Source: Haliclystus octoradiatus (Eukaryota > Cnidaria > Staurozoa > Stauromedusae > Haliclystidae). Taken from it: a stretch of DNA of 64,000 bases. A model generated the notes under the pieces. That model was not told where the DNA came from, ran no database searches, and saw only the letters and a list, made by a program, of their open reading frames with translations. Position 1 is the stretch's first letter. Every line of letters begins with the position of its first letter. The position numbers and the translations under genes are program-made. Below, one piece after another: positions 55,553-64,000 of the stretch. The stretch spans positions 3,518,345-3,582,344 of the forward strand of contig OU744451.1 of assembly GCA_916610825.1 (NCBI GenBank), in the 5' to 3' direction.

Positions 55553-56720
55553 AACTGCCACATATAATTTCAATTCCTAATTATAAATAATGTTGATTTA
55601 CTCAGCCATAACTGTTTGCATGCAGGCTCTCAATAGTTAATATAGTGAAATTATATGAATTCTATACCTCCTGCTATGGTATGATTTTTCGTCCAAAGTT
55701 ATAATTTAACTTACAAAATCAACAGAAAAGTTTCTCAACGTGTTACTAACTACCACATATAAATTAATTTCCTAATTATAAAATATGTTGATTATTCAAC
55801 CATAAACTTTTGCATGCAGGCTCTCAAAAGATAAATTATAGCAAAATTACATGAATTCTATACATCCTAATGTGGTATGATTTTTCATCCAAAGTTATAA
55901 TTTATCTAACAAAATCAACAGAAATGTTTTTCAACTTGTTACTAACTACCTGATATAAATTCATTTCCTAATTATAAAAAATGCTGATTTACTCAACCAT
56001 AACCTTTTGCATGCAGGCTCTCGATAGTTAATTTAACGAAATTACATGAATTCTATACATCCTGCTATGGTATGATTTTCGTCCAAAGTTATAATGTATC
56101 TAACAAAATCAACAGAAATGTTTTTCAACGTGTTACTAACTACCACATATAATTTCAATTCTTAATTATAAAAAGTGTTGATTTACTCAGCCATAACCGT
56201 TTGCATGCAGGCTCTCAATGGTTAATATAGCGAAATTACATGAATTCTATACATCCTGCTATGGTTTGAGTTTTCGTCCAAGGTTATAATTTAACTTACA
56301 AAATCAACAGAAATTTTTTTTAACGTGCTACTAACTACCACATATAATTTCACTTCCTAATTATAAAAAATGTTGATTTACTCAGCCATAACCGTTTGCA
56401 TGCAGGCTCTCAATAAGTAATGTAGCGAAATTACATGAATTCTATTCATCCTGCTATGGTATGATATTTCGTCTAATGTTATAATTCAACTTACAAAATC
56501 AACAGAAATATTTCTCAATGTGTTACTAACTACCACATATCATTTCAATTCCTATTTATAAAAAGTGTTGATTTACTCAGCCATAATAGTTTGCATGCAG
56601 GCTCTCAATGGTATAGCGAAATTACATGAATTCTATACATCCTGCTATGGCATAATTTTTTGTCCAAAGTTAAGATTTAACTTAGAAAACCAACAGAAAT
56701 ATTTTTTAACTTGTTATAAA

Positions 56721-56958
56721 CCCCTGCGAAAACATTTTAGGAGTTCATGAACAGTTCATGAACAGTTCATGAACATTAAATGGCTCCATTTTTCCTGAGC
56801 TGTTCATGAACTGTTCATGAATTGTTCATGAACAGTTCATGAACCCTCACAGACAGTTCATAAACAGTTCATGAAAATTTAGGGCCAGTTAATGTTCATG
56901 AACTGTTCATGAACTGTTCATGAACTGTTCATGAACTCCTGAACTTTTTTCGCAGGGG
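56721..56958 (+). mobile_element. Palindromic element copy 31 (238 bp, subtype E)
   Basis: E form (CGAAAACATTTTAGG, CCTGAGCTG, CCAGTTAATG) with four right-arm palindromes where copy 5 has three. The 11-bp difference equals exactly one GTTCATGAACT unit. Confidence 0.75.
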
Positions 56959-58904
56959 AACTACAACATATAATTTCAATTCCTAATTATAAAGAATGTT
57001 GATTTACTCAGCAATAACTGTTTGCATGCAGGCTCTCAATAGTTAATATAGTGAAATTATATGAATTCTATACATCCTGCTATGGTATGATTTTTCGTTC
57101 AAAGTAATAATTTAACATACAAAATCAACAGAAATGTTTCTCAACGTGTTACTAACTACCACATATAAATTCATGTCCTAATTATAAAAATTGCTGATTT
57201 ACTCAACCATAACCTTTTGCATGCAGGCTCTCAATAGTTAACTTAACGAAATTACATGAATTCTATACATCCTGCTATGGTATGATTTTCGTCCAAAGTT
57301 ATAATTTATCTAACAAAATCAACAGAAATGTTTTTCAACGTGTTACTAACTACCACACATAATTTCAATTCTTAATTATAAAAAGTGTTGATTTACTCAG
57401 CCATAACCGTTTGTATGCAGGCTCTCAATGGTTAATATAGCGAAATTACATGAATTCTATACATCCTGCTATGGTATGATATTTCGTCTAATGTTATAAT
57501 TCAACTTACAAAATCAACAGAAATTTTTTTCAACGTGTTACTAACTACCACATATAATTTCACTTCCTAATTATAAAAAATGTTGATTTACTCAGCCATA
57601 ACCGTTTGCATGCAGGCTCTCAATAGTTAATTTAACGAAATTACATGAATTCTATACATCCTGCTATGGTATGATTTTCGTCCAAAGTTATAATTTATCT
57701 AACAAAATCAACAGAAATGTTTTTCAACGTGTTACTAACTACCACATATAATTTCAATTCTTAATTATAAAAAGTGTTGATTTACTCAGCCATAACCGTT
57801 TGTATGCAGGCTCTCAATGGTTAATATAGCGAAATTACATGAATTCTATACATCCTGCTATGGTATGATATTTCGTCTAATGTTATAATTCAACTTACAA
57901 AATCAACAGAAATTTTTTTCAACGTGTTACTAACTACCACATATAATTTCACTTCCTAATTATAAAAAATGTTGATTTACTCAGCCATAACCGTTTGCAT
58001 GCAGGCTCTCAATTGTTAAAAGAGCGAAATTTAATTAATTCTATACATCCTGCTGTGGTATGATTTTTCGTCCGAAGTTATAATTTAACTTAGAAAATCA
58101 ACAGAAATGTTCTTCAACGTGTTACTAACTACCACATATAATTTCAATTCTTAATTATAAAAAATGTTGATTTACTCAGCAATAACCGTTTGCATGCCGG
58201 CTCTCAATGGTTAATATAGCGAAATTACATGAATTCTATACATCCTGCTATGGCATGAGTTTTCCTCCAAGGTTATAATTTAACTTACAAAATCAACAGA
58301 AACTTTTTTCAACGTGTTACTAACTACCAGATATAATTTCACTTCCTAATTATAAAAAATGTTGATTTACTCAGCCATAACCATTTGCATGCAGGCTCTC
58401 AATGGTTAATATAGCGAAATTACATGAATTCTATACATCCTGCTATGGTATGGTATTTCGTCTAATGTTATAATTTATCTAACAAAATCAACAGAAATGT
58501 TTTTCAACGTGTTACTAACTACCAGATATAATTTCACTTCCTAATTATAAAAAATGTTGATTTACTCAGCCATAACCGTTTGCATGCAGGCTCTCAATGG
58601 TTAATATAGCGAAATTACATGAATTCTATACATCCTGCTATGGTATGATATTTCGTCTAATGTTATAATTCAACTTACAAAATCAACAGAAACTTTTTTC
58701 ATTGTGTTACTAACTACCACATATAATTTCAATTCTTAATTCTAAAAAATGTTGATTTACTCAGCCATAATAGTTTGCATGCAGGCTCTCAATGGTATAG
58801 CGAAATTACATGAATTCTATACATCCTGCTATGGCATAATTTTTTGTCCAAAGTTAAGATTTAACTTAGAAAATCAACAGAAATATTTTTTAACGTGTTA
58901 CAAA

Positions 58905-59143
58905 CCCCTGCGAAAAGAGGTTCAGGAGTTCATGAAGAGTTCATGAACAGTTCATGAACATTAAATGGCTCCAATTTTCCTGAACTGTTCATGAGCTGTT
59001 CATGAATTGTTCATGAACAGTTCATCAACCCTCACAGACAGTTCATAAACAGTTCATGAAAATTTAGGGCCAGCTAACGTGCATGAACTGTTCATGAACT
59101 GTTCATGAACTGTTCATGAACTCCTGAACTTTTTTCGCAGGGG
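58905..59143 (+). mobile_element. Palindromic element copy 32 (239 bp, subtype A2)
   Basis: A2 form (CATGAGCTG, GCTAACGTGC), with the ACATATCATTTC right flank as in copies 6, 19 and 22. Confidence 0.75.
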
Positions 59144-61872
59144 AACTACAACATATCATTTCAATTCCTAATTATAAAGAATGTTGATTTACTCAGCCAT
59201 AACTGTTTGCATGCAGGCTCTCAATAGTTAATATAGTGAAATTATATGAATTCTATACATCCTGCTATGGTATGATTTTTCGTTCAAAGTAATAATTTAA
59301 CATACAAAATCAACAGAAATGTTTCTCAACGTGTTACTAACTACCACATATAAATTCATTTCCTAATTATAAAAAATGCTGATTTACTCAACCATAACCT
59401 TTTGCATGCAGGCTCTCAATAGTTAATTTAACGAAATTACATGAATTTTATACATCCTGCTATGGTATGATTTTCGTCCAAAGTTATAATTTATCTAACA
59501 AAATCAACAGAAATGTTTTTCAATGTGATACTAACTACCACATATAATTTCACTTCCTAAATATAAAAAATGTTGATTTACTCAGCCATAACCGTTTGTA
59601 TGTAGGCTCTCTATGGTTAATATAGCGAAATTACATGAATTCTATACATCCTGCTATGGCATGAGTTTTCCTCCAAGGTTATAATTTAACTTACGAAATC
59701 AACAGAAACTTTTTTCAACGTGTTACTAACTACCACATATAATTTCAATTCTTAATTATAAAAAGTGTTGATTTACTCAGCCATAACAGTTTGCATGCAG
59801 GCTCTCAATTGTTAAAAGAGCGAAATTACATGAATTCTATACATCCTGCTATGGTATGATTTTTCGTCCGAAGTTATAATTTAACTTACAAAATCAACAG
59901 AAATGTTTCTCAACGTGTTACTAACTACCACATATAAATTAATTTCCTAATTATAAAATATGTTGATTATTCAACCATAAACTTTTGCATGCAGGCTCTC
60001 AAAAGATAAATTATAGCAAAATTACATGAATTCTATACATCCTGCTGTGGTATGATGTTTCGTCTAATGTTATAATTCAACTTACAAAATCAACAGAAAC
60101 TTTTTTCAACGTGTTACTAACTACCACATATAATTTCAATTCTTAATTATAAAAAGTGTTGATTTACTCAGCCATAACCGTTTGCATGCAGGCTCTCAAT
60201 GCTTAATATAGCGAAATTACATGAATTCTATACATTCTGCTGTGGTATGATTTTTCGTCCAAAGTTAATATTTATCTAACAAAATCAACAGAAATGTTTT
60301 TCAATGTGTTACTAACTACCACAAATAGTTTCACTTCCTAATTATAAAAAATGTTGATTTGCTCAGCCATAACCGTTTGCATGCAGGCTCTCAATGGTTA
60401 ATATAGCGAAATTACATGAATTCTATACATCCTGCTATGGTATGATATTTCGTCTAATGTTATAATTCAACTTACAAAATCAACAGAAACTTTTTTCAAC
60501 GTGTTACTAACTACCACATATAAATTAATTTCCTAATTATAAAATATGTTGATTATTCAACCATAAACTTTTGCATGCAGGCTCTCAAAAGATAAATTAT
60601 AGCAAAATTACATGAATTCTATACATCCTGCTGTGGTATGATTTTTCATCCAAAGTTACAATTTATCTAACAAAATCAACAGAAATGTTTTTCAAGGTGT
60701 TACTAACTACCAGATATAATTTCATTTCCTAATTATAAAAAATGTTGATTTACTCAGCCATAACCGTTTGCATGCAGGCTCTCAATGGTTAATATAGCGA
60801 AAATACATGAATTCTATACATCCTGCTATGGTATGATATTTCGTCTAATGTTATAATTCAACTTACAAAATCAACAGAAACTTTTTTCAACGTGTTACTA
60901 ACTACCACATATAATTTCAATTCTTAATTATAAAAAGTGTTGATTTACTCAGCCATAACCGTTTGCATGCAGGTTCTCAATGGTTAATATAGCGAAATTA
61001 CATGAATTCTATACATCCTGCTATGGTATGATTTTTCGTCCGAAGTTATAATTTAACTTACAAAATCAACAGAAATGTTTTTCAACGTGTTACTAACTAC
61101 CACATATAATTTCAATTCTTAATTATAAAAAGTGTTGATTTACTCAGCCATAACCGTTTGCATGCAGGCTCTCAATGGTTAATATAGCGAAATTACATGA
61201 ATTCTATACATCCTGCTATGGTATGATATTTCGTCTAATGTTATAATTCAACTTACAAAATCAACAGAAACTTTTTTCAACGTGTTACTAACTACCACAT
61301 ATAATTTCAATTCTTAATTATAAAAAGTGTTGATTTACTCAGCCATAACCGTTTGCATGCAGGCTCTCAATGCTTAATATAGCGAAATTACATGAATTCT
61401 ATACATCCTGCTGTGGTATGATTTTTCGTCCAAAGTTAATATTTATCTAACAAAATCAACAGAAATGTTTTTCAATGTGTTACTAACTACCACAAATAAT
61501 TTCACTTCCTAATTATAAAAAATGTTGATTTGCTCAGCCATAACCGTTTGCATGCAGGCTCTCAATGGTTAATATAGCGAAATTACATGAATTCTATACA
61601 TCCTGCTATGGTATGATATTTCGTCTAATATTATAATTCAACTTACAAAATCGACAGAAATATTTTTCAACGTGTTACTAACTACCACATATCATTTCAC
61701 TTCCTAATTATAAAAAATGTTGATTTACTCAGCCATAATAGTTTGCATGCAGGCTCTCAATGGTATAGCGAAATTACATGAATTCTATACATCCTGCTAT
61801 GGCATAATTTTTTGTCCAAAGTTAAGATTTAACTTAGAAAATCAACAGTAATATTTTTTAACGTGTTACAAA

Positions 61873-62111
61873 CCCCTGCGAAAAGAGGTTCAGTAGTTCA
61901 TGAAGAGTTCATGAACAGTTCATGAACATTAAATGGCTCCAATTTTCCTGAACTGTTCATGAACTGTTCATGAATTGTTCATGAACAGTTCATCAACCCT
62001 CACAGACAGTTCATAAACAGTTCATGAAAATTTGGGGCCATTTAACGTTCATGAACTGTTCATGAACTGTTCATGAACTGTTCATGAACTGCTGAACATT
62101 TTTCGCAGGGG
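61873..62111 (+). mobile_element. Palindromic element copy 33 (239 bp, subtype A1), nearest the array edge
   Basis: A1-like copy (CGAAAAGAGG, TTTGGGGCC) with the private change TTCAGTAGTTC. The host monomer has CAACAGTAATAT, which breaks the host-monomer frame. This is the last element before the array ends 285 bp further on. Confidence 0.75.
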
Positions 62112-62179
62112 AACTGCCACATATAATTTCAATTCCTAATTATAAAGAATGTTGATTTACTCAGCCATAACTGTTTGCA

Positions 62180-62396
62180 TGCAGGCTCTCAATAGTTAAT
62201 ATAGTGAAATTATATGAATTCTATACATCCTGCTATGGTATGATTTTTCGTCCAAAGTTCAGATTTAACTAAAAAATACACAAAAACATTTTTCAACGTG
62301 TTACTAACTACCACATATAAATTCATTTCCTAATTATAAAAAATGTTGATTTACTCAGCCATAACCGTTTGCATGCAGGCTCTCAATGGTTAATAT
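62180..62396 (+). repeat. Terminal, partly degenerate satellite monomers at the array edge
   Basis: The last full monomer has private changes clustered at about 62259-62296 (AGTTCAGATTTAACTAAAA and TACACAAAAACATTTTTC in place of the usual TTACAAAATCAACAGAAA stretch). The final monomer is cut after GGTTAATAT, where the usual AGCGAAATT is replaced by CACCCTATCC. Confidence 0.85.
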
Positions 62397-62929
62397 CACC
62401 CTATCCGTCTCCAAATCACATTACTGGTAAGGGATATCCTGAATCTTGAATCAAGATATAGAGTAATATGATTTTAGGCTGCTAAATCTCCTGAAATCTC
62501 CCTAGTCTTTCAGATTGGAATTAGAACCGCGAAATCAGATGAGACTGCATCAAAAGGTCTGCAAGCTGCCTTTCATTTCTATCGAAACTCACTGATAAAT
62601 TTTAGAATCAGATCTTAGCAAGATCTAATAAAACTATTGGATTGGATGAATTATATAGCTCGAACTAGTCTAGCCAGCATACATTCAAATATTCAATACC
62701 AGCAGTATAACGAAGAATAGTCTTTCCCCTTTGAATTTAGGATGTTAATATTGTATGTTATTAAACTAACACACTTACACAACTCAAGACATCAAATGTA
62801 GCGACTGGTAAAAGCAAATTTAGGTGAGTGAAAATGAGATTGCTAGGCTACTTTAGTACTAGGATGTCAGATTTAAGCATTTTCCATAAAGCATACGTCA
62901 GAGACCAAATCATTAAGACTTATTTTATT
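62397..62929. other. Non-repetitive flank between two tandem arrays
   Basis: No similarity to the satellite is visible, there is no repeat within it, and no open frame of 60 codons or more is present. It has an isolated AATAAA near 62625 and a GGTGAGTG near 62822, but no context that would make either a functional polyadenylation or splice signal. I see no RNA gene. Confidence 0.6.
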
Positions 62930-62957
62930 TGAGATTTGTTATCTTTATTGATTTAAT

Positions 62958-63186
62958 GAACTAGAGATCGAATAAAGGCAATTTCGTGTTCTGAAACTAT
63001 TCATTTTCTTCTGTTCTCCGCATTCTCAATGTTGTGTTTTTGTCAATAGTCTACTGAAGTCTTATATATGTCATTTTATTTTGATCTGGGTTTTCGTCGA
63101 CAATGACGTCGCCGCGTTTTGAATGTTCGTGTGAGTCGCTAAGAATTTTAACGTCCTGTCTTAGAATTGTCACCTTTATTAATAAG
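62958..63186. repeat. Short 229-bp unit of the second array
   Basis: First and most diverged unit (GAACTAGAGATCG, TTTTCTTCTGTTCTCCGC). It has one TTGATCTGGGTTTTC module instead of two. Either it is the ancestral short form or a deletion between the two modules. Confidence 0.8.
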
Positions 63187-63540
63187 GAACTAGAGGTCGA
63201 ATAAAGGCAATTTTGCGTTCTGAAACTATTCATTTTGTTCTGTTCTTTGCATTCTCAGTGTTGTGTTTTTATCAATAGTCTACTGAAGTCTTATATATGT
63301 CATTTTATTTTGGTCTGGGTTTTCCTCGACAATGACGTCGCCGCGTTTTGAATGTTCAAATGAGTCGCTGTCAACTTAAACACGATCCAACGTCTGGTCT
63401 GAGATTTCCAAAGTCTGATATCTACCATTTTGTTTTGGTCTGGGTTTTCATTGACAATGACTTCACCGCGTTTTAAATGTTCGTTTGAGTCGCTAAGAAT
63501 TTTAACGTCCTGTCTTAGAATTGTCATCTTTATTAATAAG
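63187..63540. repeat. 354-bp unit 2 of the second array
   Basis: Full unit with both modules, at 63310 and 63435. In its second module the TGACGTCA seen in the next unit is TGACTTCA. Confidence 0.85.
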
Positions 63541-63894
63541 GAACTAGAGGTCGAATAAAGGCAATTTTGCGTTCTGAAACTATTCATTTTGTTCTGTTCT
63601 TTGCATTCTCAGTCTTGTGTTTTTATCAATAGTCTACTGAAGTCTTAAATATGTCATTTTATTTTGGTCTGGGTTTTCCTCGACAATGACGTCGCCGCGT
63701 TTTGAATGTTCGTATGAGTCGCTGTCAACTTAAACACGATCCAACGTCCGGTCTGAGATTTCCAAAGTCTGATATCTACCATTTTGTTTTGGTCTGGGTT
63801 TTCATTGACAATGACGTCACCGCGTTTTAAATGTTCGTTTGAGTCGCTAAGAATTTTAACGTCCTGTCTTAGAATTGTCACCTTTATTAATAAG
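63541..63894. repeat. 354-bp unit 3 of the second array
   Basis: Full unit with both modules. It carries an intact TGACGTCA at 63812-63819. Differences from unit 2 include CAGTCTTGTG for CAGTGTTGTG and TTAAATATG for TTATATATG. Confidence 0.85.
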
Positions 63895-64000
63895 GAACTA
63901 GAGGTCGAATAAAGGCAATTTTGCGTTCTGAAACTATTCATTTTGTTCTGTTCTTTGCATTCTCAGTGTTGTGTTTTTATCAATAGTCTACTGAAGTCTT
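63895..64000. repeat. Partial unit 4 of the second array, cut by the window end
   Basis: Begins GAACTAGAGGTCGAATAAAG and runs to CTACTGAAGTCTT at the last base, so the array extends beyond the window. Confidence 0.85.

Larger units (their letters stand above)
1..62396 (+). repeat. Satellite array, ~194-195 bp monomer with higher-order structure
   Basis: Head-to-tail tandem repeat that begins before the window. Successive TGCATGCAGG boxes lie at 171, 365, 555, 746 and, after an interrupted unit, 1179, 1373 and 1568, giving a monomer of 190-195 bp. After removing 33 inserted elements, the length corresponds to roughly 280 monomers (estimate). Monomer landmarks in order are ACTCAGCCATAA, TGCATGCAGGCTCTCAA (SphI site), ACATGAATTCTATACATCC (EcoRI site), CTGCTATGG, AAAATCAACAGAAA, GTGTTACTAACTACC and TTATAAAAA. 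Subfamilies are recognisable by variants after CTCAA (TGGTTAATATAGCG, TAGTTAATTTAACG, TAGTTAATATAGTG, TTGTTAAAAGAGCG, AAGATAAATTATAGC, TGGTATAGCG) and recur in a fixed order. No gene is seen inside. The 61- and 65-codon open frames are translations of the TGGTATAGCG subfamily. Confidence 0.97.
62930..64000. repeat. Second tandem array, 354-bp unit (continues past the window)
   Basis: The anchor GAACTAGAG occurs at 62958, 63187, 63541 and 63895, giving spacings of 229, 354 and 354. Each full unit contains GGTCGAATAAAGGCAATTTT, TTCTGAAACTATTCATTTTG, TCAATAGTCTACTGAAGTC and two versions of a module of about 125 bp starting at TTGGTCTGGGTTTTC. The two full units differ at roughly eight positions by eye. 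It is unrelated to the 195-bp satellite. Its minus strand has repeated open frames of 60-95 codons, judged unlikely to be genes. Confidence 0.9.

Noticed and set aside
875..62111. Rho-independent terminators at the GTTCATGAAC hairpins
   Set aside because: The context is eukaryotic satellite. The palindromes are not followed by the T-run and gene context expected of bacterial terminators.
1..62396. CRISPR array
   Set aside because: The repeat unit is about 195 bp with no short repeat and unique spacer pattern. The 11-bp GTTCATGAAC runs have no spacers.
1..62396. CENP-B box in the monomer
   Set aside because: TTCGTCCAAAG matches only the first half of the TTCGNNNNANNCGGG consensus. No CGGG follows in any monomer inspected.
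62397..62929. Exon or gene fragment in the unique flank (AATAAA near 62625, GGTGAGTG near 62822)
   Set aside because: No open frame of useful length lies on either strand around these motifs, and each is short enough to occur by chance.
63051..63941. Three minus-strand open frames in the 354-bp array as genes
   Set aside because: No recognisable family. The duplicated modules are read in different frames within one frame, and the frames follow the tandem repeat unit.
1..64000. Telomeric repeats or rDNA
   Set aside because: No TTAGGG-, TTAGG- or TTTAGGG-type tandem runs and no conserved rRNA-like segment was seen on either strand.

Overview
This window is eukaryotic, non-coding, A+T-rich satellite DNA with the array edge captured near its right end. 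I see no protein-coding gene, rRNA, tRNA, CRISPR array or bacterial-type operon. The lineage cannot be named from the sequence. A megasatellite with higher-order repeats, plus a second small tandem array in the flank, points to heterochromatin of a plant or animal (centromeric, pericentromeric or sex-chromosomal).

Layout. (1) From 1 to 62396 there is one continuous head-to-tail satellite array that starts before the window. Its monomer is about 194-195 bp, and I estimate roughly 280 monomers. Most carry a GCATGC box, a GAATTC box, a TACTAAC box and a TATAAAAA box. Several monomer subfamilies recur in a fixed order, so this is a higher-order repeat (HOR) array. (2) Thirty-three times, at exactly the same point of one particular monomer subfamily, the monomer is interrupted by a 227-239 bp palindromic element. 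The element starts CCCCTGCG and ends CGCAGGGG. It has near-identical terminal inverted repeats of about 66 bp and is filled with the perfect 10-bp palindrome GTTCATGAAC at 11-bp spacing. It looks like a foldback or MITE-type element that inserted once and was then amplified as part of the satellite. (3) On top of this, blocks of about 4.8, 4.78, 4.74 and 1.6 kb are tandemly duplicated almost without change, and several 2.5-5 kb blocks are repeated at a distance. This is the signature of recent unequal exchange. (4) The array stops abruptly at 62396. A non-repetitive stretch follows (62397 to about 62930). (5) From about 62930 to the window end lies an unrelated tandem repeat with a 354-bp unit and an internal duplication of about 125 bp.

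How the parts fit. The short open frames scattered through the array (61 or 65 codons) are translations of the monomer subfamily that hosts the element and run into the element. They are satellite shadows, not genes. The most interesting object is the element: about 33 long hairpins, each with about ten exact GTTCATGAAC sites, embedded at HOR spacing in a satellite. It could serve as a protein-binding platform, a hairpin or dsRNA source, or a recombination hotspot. Those roles are inference; the repeat architecture is directly visible.
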